Assembly (NCBI GenBank): GCA_946410005.1
Contig: CAMJYS010000030.1
Coordinates: 1-8,781 of the forward strand
DNA length: 8,781 nt
DNA from: an uncultured Clostridia bacterium
GTDB lineage: Bacteria > Bacillota > Clostridia > Oscillospirales > Acutalibacteraceae
Direction of reading: 5' to 3'
The position numbers were made by a program, and so were the translations under genes. The notes under the pieces were generated by a model that was not told where the DNA came from, made no database searches, and was given only the letters and a program-made list of their open reading frames with translations. Positions 1-6,278 of the stretch are shown here, piece after piece. Numbering within the stretch: position 1 is the stretch's first letter; every line of letters starts with the position of its first letter.

Positions 1-44
1 ATTGATACGTGTGACTGGAGTTCAGACGTGTGCTCTTCCGATCT
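1..44 (+). other. Illumina P7-side adapter with index (artefact)
   Basis: Bases 11-44 match the TruSeq read-2 adapter, running from GTGACTGGAG to GCTCTTCCGATCT. Bases 1-2 (AT) fit the end of the P7 primer, and 3-10 (TGATACGT) sit where an 8-base i7 index belongs. This is not genomic DNA. It reads open in the frame of the ATPase A subunit, so an uncorrected translation would carry false residues beyond position 354 of that protein. Confidence 0.97.
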
Positions 45-1106
45 TTCTTCTGCGGGCATTTCTTCCAAACGCCCCGATATCTCACGAAGTGCTTCTGCCC
101 AACGTGAAGTGGAATCTGCCATTATAGCTACGTCGTAACCCATATCACGATAATATTCAGCAAGCGTTATACCTGTATATATTGATGCTTCACGAGCCGC
201 AACAGGCATATTCGATGTATTCGCTATGAGTACAGTTCTTTCTGTCATAGGTTTATTTGATTTTGGGTCGATAAGTTTTGAAAATTCATCGACAACTTGG
301 CACATTTCGTTTCCACGTTCTCCGCAACCAATATAAACAATTATATCCGCATCACACCATTTTGCTAATTGGTGTTGTGTCATTGTTTTTCCGGTTCCAA
401 ATCCTCCGGGTACTGCTGCCGCACCACCTTTTGCAACCGGGAAAAGCGTATCGATTATTCTCTGTCCTGTTATAAGCGGTATTGTAGACGGCAAACGTTC
501 TTGAACAGGTCTTGGAATACGAATCGGCCAATATTGGCAAAGTGTCAGTTCGTGAATGTTGTCTTTATCGTCTTTTACTTTTACGATAACATCATTGATT
601 TTATATTCGCCATCGTTAGCTACCCAGACAACTTCTCCGCTAATATTTGGCTCTAACATGCACTTATGAGTTATAATAGAAGTTTCTTCGCACTTTGCAT
701 AAATTTGTCCGCCGACTAATTTATCTCCGACTTTTACGACAATTTTAGTACTCCACAATCTATTTTCGTCAAGCGCAGAAACATTACAGCCTCTTTCAAT
801 AAAAGCTCCGCTTTTTTCTTCGATAGCTTTTAAAGGACGTTCTATTCCGTCAAAAATATTATCTAAAAGTCCGGGTCCCAAACAGACTTTCATTGGTCCG
901 CCTGTACCTTCTACGGGTTCACCGGGTTTTAATCCTGTTGTCTCTTCATAGACCTGAATTGTTGTTTTGTCGTCGGTAATTCCGATCACTTCTCCGATAA
1001 GTTTATCTTTACCAACATAAACCATTTCCATCATCGAAAAAATTTTTGTATCTTTTACCGTTACAACAGGTCCATTTATACCATATATAACATTGATATT
1101 ATTCAT
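45..1106 (-). CDS. ntpA: V-type ATPase catalytic subunit A, 3' end missing
   Basis: Catalytic ATP-binding subunit of the cytoplasmic A3B3 head of a V/A-type ATPase. Visible are 354 residues of a family usually near 590. The N-terminal beta-barrel starts [15 protein letters not shown]. The insert domain typical of A subunits follows. The Walker A loop is GGFGTGKT (residues 234-241, K240 and T241). GERGNE (262-267) carries the catalytic glutamate E263. The Walker B region is MADSTSRW, with D331. The visible protein stops after [10 protein letters not shown], exactly at the adapter junction, so truncation is by the library and not a mutation. The ATG at 1106 is the only reasonable start, because TAA lies two codons upstream in frame. 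The only good SD (AGGAGG, 1151-1156) is 44 bases away, beyond a hairpin. It is the last visible gene of the operon; B and D probably follow. Confidence 0.96.
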
Positions 1107-1115
1107 AATTTATAA

Positions 1116-1156
1116 AAGCACATACAGGAATATTCTCTGCAAGTGCTTATCCTCCT
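1116..1156 (-). promoter_or_regulatory. SD plus hairpin preceding ntpA start
   Basis: Read on the minus strand, AGGAGG (1156-1151) is followed by AAGCAC (1148-1143) and, 21 bases later, its complement GTGCTT (1121-1116). Inside, TGCAG (1141-1137) pairs with CTGTA (1127-1123), including one G-U pair. The result is 6 bp, a U-U mismatch, 5 bp and a 9-base loop. Folding out these 33 bases cuts the SD-to-ATG gap from 44 to about 11 bases. The pairing is seen directly; the role in positioning the SD is inferred. The same SD also lies 8 bases before a TTG (1142-1140) opening a 10-codon frame, MQRIFLYVLL, whose TAA (1112-1110) ends three bases before the ntpA ATG. Reinitiation from that mini-ORF is the competing explanation. 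Confidence 0.5.
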
Positions 1157-1184
1157 GTTTTAAAAATATTAATCATTAAAACAA

Positions 1185-1778
1185 CTACACAAGAAGGGTA
1201 CCAAATTTTTCTTCTATTAGATTTTCTTGATCTCTAAGTTTTATATCCAGTGTTTCGTCCGCTATTATTCCGCTTTCTAGACTATATCCCATTATTCCGC
1301 CGATTAAAATATCATCTGATGGTTTAATGCTACAATTTCCGCTAAAAGCATTTTTTATTATATCGGTATACTTAAGGTCATCTTTCTTAACAAACAATTC
1401 CACATCACGACCTTTTAAAACTTTGGATATATTTTCAGCATAGCATTTTAGTGCTTCCGGATATTCGTCGGAAAATGTAAAATCATTAATCTTTTTTCTG
1501 CATTCGTCTAAAATTTCTTTCATCATTTCACGACGCATAAGCGATATTTTTTTTCTTTCTTCTATTTCTTTATGCGAAACCTCTATCAATATCTTATTTT
1601 TCACGTTTGCTAATTCTTTATAAATCATATCATTAACTTCATCGATAATATCAGCTTCAGCTTTTTTTAATTCACGTTCCTCTATTTCCTTTATTTCATC
1701 GGCTATTTTATTTTTTTGCTTTTTAGCATATTTATCAATAGTATTTAAAAAATTATGAAACTTAAAACTTTTACGCAA
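1185..1778 (-). CDS. ntpE: V-type ATPase subunit E (peripheral stalk)
   Basis: Peripheral-stalk subunit that, paired with the G/H coiled-coil subunit, holds the A3B3 head against the membrane a subunit. It has 197 residues, the usual size for subunit E. Residues 1 to about 105 are highly charged and Lys/Glu-rich, as in a long coiled coil (IADEIKEIEERELKKAEAD). The remainder is a mixed alpha/beta domain ending DETLDIKLRDQENLIEEKFG, which resembles the conserved E-subunit C-terminus. The start is TTG at 1778, six bases after a GGGGGG tract that can act as SD; no in-frame ATG lies nearby. It is 36 bases downstream of subunit F and 78 bases upstream of subunit A. Sequence conservation in this family is low, so the call rests on size, shape, C-terminal motif and operon position. 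Confidence 0.9.
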   Translation of the reverse strand: MRKSFKFHNFLNTIDKYAKKQKNKIADEIKEIEERELKKAEADIIDEVNDMIYKELANVKNKILIEVSHKEIEERKKISLMRREMMKEILDECRKKINDFTFSDEYPEALKCYAENISKVLKGRDVELFVKKDDLKYTDIIKNAFSGNCSIKPSDDILIGGIMGYSLESGIIADETLDIKLRDQENLIEEKFGTLLV

Positions 1779-1784
1779 TGTATA

Positions 1785-1790
1785 CCCCCC
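1785..1790 (-). promoter_or_regulatory. RBS supporting TTG start of ntpE
   Basis: A run of six A then six G on the minus strand (AAAAAAGGGGGG) ends six bases before the TTG codon at 1778. It is the only SD-like sequence here and supports a non-ATG start. The two adjoining homopolymers are also a place where read errors could hide. Confidence 0.6.
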
Positions 1791-1814
1791 TTTTTTACGA
1801 TTAAATAAGCAACT

Positions 1815-2123
1815 CTAAATTTTAAGACCTATAGCATCCCTTACATAATCGGTTATTGCGTGTTTTTTTCTTCCGGAAGATTTTGCATCCGGAATTTCTA
1901 CAATTAAAGGTTTTTGGCGAGTGTTTTTTAAATCATAAACCAAGTCTTTACACATTTCGCCCAGCTTTTCTGTGATTAAAATTATTGCAACATCATCTTT
2001 ATTTACAGCGTTTTTTAATGCTATCTCGGCTTCGTCCTTTTCACGAGCCATAACTCCCGTTATCCCCGCAAGACGCATACCGACTAATGTATCTGTGTTA
2101 TCACTTATCAATTCGAAGCGCAT
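1815..2123 (-). CDS. ntpG: V-type ATPase subunit F (central stalk)
   Basis: Small central-stalk subunit that binds the D shaft and takes part in regulating rotation. It has 102 residues, typical for the family (about 100-110). The N-terminus, FELISDNTDTLVGMRLAGI, is the conserved opening strand and helix of bacterial/archaeal F subunits. The middle segment DDVAIILITEKLGEMC matches the conserved stretch of the Rossmann-like fold, followed by PLIVEIPD, also typical. The ATG at 2123 has a GGGG-type SD (2133-2136) nine bases upstream. The gene starts 17 bases after the end of ntpK and ends 36 bases before ntpE. The symbol follows the Enterococcus hirae naming, in which NtpG is subunit F. Confidence 0.93.
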   Translation of the reverse strand: MRFELISDNTDTLVGMRLAGITGVMAREKDEAEIALKNAVNKDDVAIILITEKLGEMCKDLVYDLKNTRQKPLIVEIPDAKSSGRKKHAITDYVRDAIGLKI

Positions 2124-2140
2124 AATCTAACGCCCCTTTA

Positions 2141-2587
<447 letters not shown>

Positions 2588-2590
2588 TTA

Positions 2591-2624
2591 CCTCCAAAAT
2601 TAAATTTTAAATTTATATATTTAA
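2591..2624 (-). promoter_or_regulatory. SD and A/T-rich leader of ntpK
   Basis: GGAGG (2595-2591) ends nine bases before the ATG at 2581, which selects that codon over the TTG at 2587. Immediately upstream lies an almost pure A/T stretch including a palindrome (2601-2615, TAAATTT-A-AAATTTA on the minus strand). A/U-rich sequence just upstream of an SD is known to boost translation of E. coli atpE, the c-subunit gene of F-type ATPase. A similar role here is inferred from position and composition only. Confidence 0.45.
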
Positions 2625-2638
2625 GCAAAGACAACCAA

Positions 2639-4594
2639 TTAATTTGTGGAGTCTTCCACAACAACCGGCGTAAATGCCCTGCCTTGACCTTCAAAAAATC
2701 TGCTAAAAATTTCATAAAACTCTAATCTTAATACTTGTATTCCGGCTAACAATGCTTCCAAAGCTATAACAAAAACATTTCCTATAACTAAAGCTACTAC
2801 GTAACCCATGCCACCAAACATTTCTGCTATTGTAAACACAACTGTCATCATACCGGCGTGAACCAAAACAAATGCACCTACTCTTAAAAATGACATCGTA
2901 TTGGTTACATAACTAAGCACCACTTCAAATAATTCAAAAAAACTTTGCGCCAAATAATCTCCCCAGCTATCCGGTTTCCAATCTTTTCTTCCGTTTACCA
3001 ACTTAATAAGTAATTCACTAAACATCAAGCAAATCAACGGAATGATTACACAGCCGAGTATATAAGCAAATCCAACTATTCCTGAATGAATAATAAGCAT
3101 ATCCAAAAGCATATATACAGTAGAACCGTAAAAAACTATCCCGCAAAATCCATTTGCTCCGAAAATCGCTTCGCCATAATTTTTCCTTTTTACTTGAGAA
3201 TATATTCCAAACAGCATTGCCAATATCAGTAGGAAAATTCCTATTCCAACAGCTGTATAAATAATCATATTAGTCGTTTGTGAATGCATAACTTCTATCG
3301 GTTTTTCAGCTAATCCGAAAACTTCTTTATAAAATGGATCTAAAGCGTGTTCAAATCCGAAAACCGATCCGAAAATAATGCCAAACAACGCCGAGAAAAA
3401 TCCACAAGAAATTAAAATTTTACCTAGCTTCATCTTTTTTAGTTTCCACATAAGATATCCAACAAGCGAAACTACTAGTCCCTGACCTAAGTCCGCAAAC
3501 ATTATTCCAAAAAGAATGTTATAAGTAATCGCCACAAAAGCTGTTGGGTCAACTTCGTTATAAGACGGCATACCGTATGTGTCTACAAAAAATTCAAACG
3601 GTTTGAAAATTTTCTTGTTTTTTAATTTAACCGGTGGAAGATGATTTAAAATATTTTCGCCCTTTTCAGTCGTATATTCCATTCCCGGAATTAAAGAAAT
3701 TTTTTCTGTAAAATCTTTTAAATTTTCTTTCGGAATCCAACCGACAAGTATAAAGCTTTTTCCGTACTGCGTCGCATAAGTTTTTATTTCGAAATATGTG
3801 CTGAGCTCTTGTAATTTTGTATAAAATTTCATACACTGCGATTTTTGCGATTCCCATAAATCAGAAATTTCTTTATTTATTTTTTCAATTTTTTTGTAAA
3901 TAGACTGATTTATATTTTGAAGCTCTGATACCGCTTCATAAGGATTTTTATCATATGGCTTAATATTAACTTCTTCAAAATAGAGCGAAGCAAACAACCT
4001 ATCTGTTTCTTTTGCGTTCTGGATATCCGCAAAGTATATCCCCCACTGGTAATCATCTGTGGTTTCAAAAGGGAAAAAAACCAAATCTATTCCGTCTTTT
4101 TCAACATCATTCTGCAATTTAATCAATTTATCATTTGAATCTATAGGAATTTTACCGAATCTTGGTATAGAATACTCACACGCTTTTATATCACTAATAG
4201 GTTTTTCTAGTCCATAAAAATGTTTCAAAAGCTCTATCTCATCTTTGTTATCGTTAAGTATTTGATAAAATGATCTTTTTTTGTCAATCAAATCATCAAT
4301 ACTCTTTGAAATCCATGCAACATACCTATCAATTTTTGATATATTTACATGAAATGAACTCACATCGACTCTTGTTAAGTTTGCTCCGCAAGAATAAACC
4401 GCATTTTTTAGTTTTTGCAATGGCTCTGAAAATGGATTTTCATCCGAAATGTTCGAAAAGCCATCCGTATTTGAATAAAATGAAAAAACATTATCCGGCT
4501 GAAATGCACCTGATTTTCCACATATATTCACTATATCATTTATTTTTTCTAGCGGGCCTATCATACTTATAAAACTCATCTCTGATACAGCCAT
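2639..4594 (-). CDS. ntpI: V-type ATPase subunit I/a (membrane stator)
   Basis: Membrane stator subunit whose half-channels pass ions to and from the c ring. It has 651 residues, normal for the family. Residues 1 to about 345 form the cytoplasmic arm with coiled-coil stretches (near 95-125 and 220-265) and the conserved VGWIPKE segment at 284-290. From about 350 there are roughly seven or eight membrane helices: 353-381 (ITYNILFGIMFADLGQGL), 392-413, 441-465, 475-500, 505-530, 553-585 and 594-620. The essential arginine is R571 in MSFLRVGAFVLVHAG. R623 lies in LLAGIQVLRLEFYE, a block strongly conserved in a subunits. The ATG at 4594 has SD GAGGTG (4605-4610) ten bases upstream. The gene sits 30 bases after ntpC and 57 before ntpK, matching its assembly with the c ring. 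Confidence 0.96.
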   Translation of the reverse strand: MAVSEMSFISMIGPLEKINDIVNICGKSGAFQPDNVFSFYSNTDGFSNISDENPFSEPLQKLKNAVYSCGANLTRVDVSSFHVNISKIDRYVAWISKSIDDLIDKKRSFYQILNDNKDEIELLKHFYGLEKPISDIKACEYSIPRFGKIPIDSNDKLIKLQNDVEKDGIDLVFFPFETTDDYQWGIYFADIQNAKETDRLFASLYFEEVNIKPYDKNPYEAVSELQNINQSIYKKIEKINKEISDLWESQKSQCMKFYTKLQELSTYFEIKTYATQYGKSFILVGWIPKENLKDFTEKISLIPGMEYTTEKGENILNHLPPVKLKNKKIFKPFEFFVDTYGMPSYNEVDPTAFVAITYNILFGIMFADLGQGLVVSLVGYLMWKLKKMKLGKILISCGFFSALFGIIFGSVFGFEHALDPFYKEVFGLAEKPIEVMHSQTTNMIIYTAVGIGIFLLILAMLFGIYSQVKRKNYGEAIFGANGFCGIVFYGSTVYMLLDMLIIHSGIVGFAYILGCVIIPLICLMFSELLIKLVNGRKDWKPDSWGDYLAQSFFELFEVVLSYVTNTMSFLRVGAFVLVHAGMMTVVFTIAEMFGGMGYVVALVIGNVFVIALEALLAGIQVLRLEFYEIFSRFFEGQGRAFTPVVVEDSTN

Positions 4595-4624
4595 CTGTTA
4601 ACCACACCTCACTTCTTAGAATAA

Positions 4625-5686
4625 TTAATTTACGCCTATTAACATTTGCTTTATTTTTTCAGACGGCATCCTGTACTTTATGCCCTCAATAACATTTATT
4701 ATATTTAAAATCTCAATTTCTTTCAAAAATATATATGACATTAAAACTATCGGAGGGGAAATTGAAAATCTTATGTTATGCTTACACCAATTATATCTCA
4801 TATTTATAGGCACTTTATCTATAATATCAAGTCCTTTTGAAAACCACTTTCTACCCAACTTTGTGTTTTTCATGTCTGACATCATCTGTTTATCACTTGG
4901 AGAATTTATAAATGCTTTTAGTTGACAATCAGAAAACGAACCGTATTTCATGAGTCCCGCAAAAATATACTCGGCGGACAAATCGTAAAATTTTCTCATT
5001 CTTACTATTCTGACCAAATTATTTAAATCAATGTAATCATTAAAAAAATCCATAAGCTCTTTCTGAGCGCTGCCTTTTACATATTTTTTTATGATACTAA
5101 ATACTATTTCATAAAGATAATTATACAACGCCGTTTCAATACCGGTTAAATTTATTCTTGCATCTTTATCCGGCTTAAACGGCAAAAGAATTTTATAATA
5201 ATATGACTTCTTTACAGTATTCAAAAACTCATCATAACTTTTTATATTCTTTAATGAAATCAAATCTACTTTTGTATGGCTGTAAAAAAATTCAGGAATG
5301 GTATGGATATATTCACCTGACTTTCCTGCCGCAAGCAACATCAAGCTATGCATAAGCTGTTCAATTTCAGCTCTTGTTATAATATACTCAAAAAAATGTT
5401 CACCGACTGATATATCATATCTTCCCAAAGATTCAAAATCCACAAACAATTTATATTTTAACTTCTGCTCAATATCAAACCTATGGGCGCTGTTTTCATT
5501 CACACTGCTCAAAATAGAAGCATAACTTGTTTTTCTCTTTAAATACGAAACTATATCAATAGTATTCCTGCATGCAAGCAATTCATCATAATTTTTATTA
5601 CGCATACGCTTACCATACATAGCTCTTGCTTTTGAAAGAACCGAATTTGAAGCATAAGAAATCATACAAATCGCAAAAACCGACAA
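4625..5686 (-). CDS. ntpC: V-type ATPase subunit C/d (rotor socket)
   Basis: Funnel-shaped subunit that seats the central D-F stalk on the c ring. As opened at TTG 5686 it has 353 residues, slightly longer than many homologues. The N-terminus YASNSVLSKARAMYGKRM and the following DELLACRNTIDIVSYLKRKTSY are the pattern I associate with clostridial C/d subunits. Other family features are GEHFFEYIITRAEIEQLMHSLMLLAAG (about 97-123), DLNNLVRIVRMR (near 221) and a C-terminal EIEILNIINVIEGIKYRMP, equivalent to the family's closing helix. The start is uncertain. TTG 5686 has only a weak AAGTGA upstream, while ATG 5665 (residue 8, MISYASNS) has no SD. A strong SD is instead attached to a four-codon mini-ORF (5709-5695) just ahead, suggesting translational coupling. 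Confidence 0.9.
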   Translation of the reverse strand: MSVFAICMISYASNSVLSKARAMYGKRMRNKNYDELLACRNTIDIVSYLKRKTSYASILSSVNENSAHRFDIEQKLKYKLFVDFESLGRYDISVGEHFFEYIITRAEIEQLMHSLMLLAAGKSGEYIHTIPEFFYSHTKVDLISLKNIKSYDEFLNTVKKSYYYKILLPFKPDKDARINLTGIETALYNYLYEIVFSIIKKYVKGSAQKELMDFFNDYIDLNNLVRIVRMRKFYDLSAEYIFAGLMKYGSFSDCQLKAFINSPSDKQMMSDMKNTKLGRKWFSKGLDIIDKVPINMRYNWCKHNIRFSISPPIVLMSYIFLKEIEILNIINVIEGIKYRMPSEKIKQMLIGVN

Positions 5687-5694
5687 ATTTTAAT

Positions 5695-5723
5695 TCACTT
5701 GTCGACCATGCTTTCACCACCAA
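5695..5723 (-). promoter_or_regulatory. SD with mini-ORF MVDK ahead of ntpC
   Basis: GGTGGTGA on the minus strand sits a few bases before ATG GTC GAC AAG TGA (5709-5695), a complete four-codon frame. The ntpC TTG lies eight bases beyond its stop, in another frame, and the ntpC frame has its own TAA at 5692-5690. No single-base indel inside this gap joins the two frames cleanly, so the arrangement looks like termination-reinitiation. This is inferred from sequence only. Confidence 0.4.
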
Positions 5724-5729
5724 TATCTA

Positions 5730-6041
5730 CTATTTTTTTATTACTATATCAACTACCTCTTGAACCAATTTTTCCTTATTTTCTCGATAAATTTTTTGTA
5801 TTTTCTGAGATTTGTCTTTGTAAAAGCTTTCTATTGATCTTAATTTTTTATGTGCTTTTTCTTTTTCGTCTTTCTCTATGTTACTTATACTAATTCTTGC
5901 TTTTTCGATATATTCTGCTCTTTTTCTTTCCTTCGTGTTTGAAATTTTCTTTTCGGAATCAATTTTCATCTGATTTGCTTTTTTTAAATCTTCTCTTGCC
6001 GCTCGATCAAGCTCTAGTATCTTTGATATCATATCCTCCAT
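5730..6041 (-). CDS. ntpF: V-type ATPase subunit G/H (peripheral-stalk coiled coil)
   Basis: Predicted partner of subunit E in the peripheral stalk. With ATG at 6041 it has 103 residues, the normal size for bacterial G/H subunits. After MEDMISKILELDRAAREDLKKANQ, which resembles the conserved N-terminal helix, almost the entire protein is a charged coiled coil rich in Lys, Glu and Arg. It contains no glycine or proline in its length and ends VVDIVIKK. The ATG at 6041 follows SD GAGGTG (6048-6053) by six bases. A longer frame from GTG 6092 is rejected because that codon lies at the predicted transcription start and has no SD. It is the first gene of the operon. Coiled-coil proteins are easily confused, so the assignment leans on operon position and N-terminal pattern. 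The symbol follows E. hirae NtpF. Confidence 0.86.
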   Translation of the reverse strand: MEDMISKILELDRAAREDLKKANQMKIDSEKKISNTKERKRAEYIEKARISISNIEKDEKEKAHKKLRSIESFYKDKSQKIQKIYRENKEKLVQEVVDIVIKK

Positions 6042-6047
6042 TACAAA

Positions 6048-6053
6048 CACCTC
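6048..6053 (-). promoter_or_regulatory. RBS setting the ntpF start
   Basis: GAGGTG ends six bases before ATG 6041 and decides this start over the upstream GTG at 6092. The leader between the predicted promoter and this SD contains a tandem nine-base repeat AATTTTTGT (plus strand 6062-6070 and 6072-6080), whose meaning is unknown. Confidence 0.75.
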
Positions 6054-6097
6054 GCTTTGACAATTTTTGTGAATTTTTGTTACGCCTTTCACATAAA

Positions 6098-6125
6098 ATT
6101 ATGATACAAAATTTTAAAATGTCAA
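6098..6125 (-). promoter_or_regulatory. Sigma-70-type promoter of the V-ATPase operon
   Basis: On the minus strand a perfect TTGACA (6125-6120) is followed after 16 bases by CATAAT (6103-6098), five of six matches to the -10 consensus. Transcription should begin near 6091, giving a leader of about 50 bases before ntpF. A/T-rich sequence directly upstream, including the inverted repeat at 6129-6157, could serve as an UP-type element. Confidence 0.75.
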
Positions 6126-6128
6126 CAC

Positions 6129-6157
6129 ATAAATTAATTTTTTTGAAATTAATTTAT
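6129..6157. repeat. A/T-only inverted repeat between divergent promoters
   Basis: ATAAATTAATTT (6129-6140) and AAATTAATTTAT (6146-6157) form a perfect 12-bp inverted repeat around TTTTG. Each arm contains the ten-base palindrome AAATTAATTT, so the element is also two direct palindromes spaced 15 bp apart. It begins three bases upstream of the leftward -35 box and lies about 55 bases from the rightward -35. It could be a regulator site, curved DNA or an UP element; with no G/C in the stem it is not a convincing terminator. Confidence 0.6.
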
Positions 6158-6211
6158 AAATTCACAAATTATAAAGTTATCTTAAAATTTCTTATGCTTT
6201 AAAGTGCCCTA

Positions 6212-6240
6212 TTTACACTCTTCGGTCATTAATGTAAAAT
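6212..6240 (+). promoter_or_regulatory. Sigma-70-type promoter of pyrH-frr-uppS-cdsA
   Basis: TTTACA (6212-6217), a 17-base spacer and TAAAAT (6235-6240) give five of six matches at each box with ideal spacing. The start of transcription would fall near 6247, about 32 bases before the pyrH TTG. It indicates that pyrH starts its own transcription unit here. Confidence 0.72.
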
Positions 6241-6265
6241 AAAATGTAAACAAACCATGTTGATA

Positions 6266-6271
6266 GAGGTG
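6266..6271 (+). promoter_or_regulatory. RBS supporting TTG start of pyrH
   Basis: GAGGTG ends seven bases before TTG 6279. This spacing, and the fact that the protein then begins in register with the family (SQKYKRILLKISGEAL), support the TTG as the true start. No in-frame ATG precedes the conserved KISGEAL motif. Confidence 0.8.
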
Positions 6272-6278
6272 TTAAAAC

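Noticed and set aside
278..656. Open frames on both strands over the A-subunit gene
   Set aside because: They lie antisense or out of frame to the Walker A region of ntpA, have no SD and match no protein pattern; they are shadows of the real gene.
6042..6092. Longer ntpF frame from GTG 6092
   Set aside because: The GTG lies at the predicted transcription start with no SD, whereas ATG 6041 has GAGGTG at six bases and begins with the family-like N-terminal helix.
6129..6175. Bidirectional terminator between the two operons
   Set aside because: The stem is pure A/T, both operons diverge from this region so no transcript needs ending here, and no G/C-rich stem with a U-tract is seen.
6143..6175. 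Second plus-strand promoter, TTGAAA with TATAAA
   Set aside because: The boxes are about 21 bases apart, too far for a normal sigma-70-type promoter; TTTACA/TAAAAT at 6212-6240 is much better.
5699..6202. Two plus-strand frames encoding very hydrophobic, Phe/Leu-rich peptides
   Set aside because: They are the antisense of a Lys/Glu-rich coiled coil (AAA/GAA codons become TTT/TTC), have no good SD and run across the ATPase promoter. They are not real membrane proteins.
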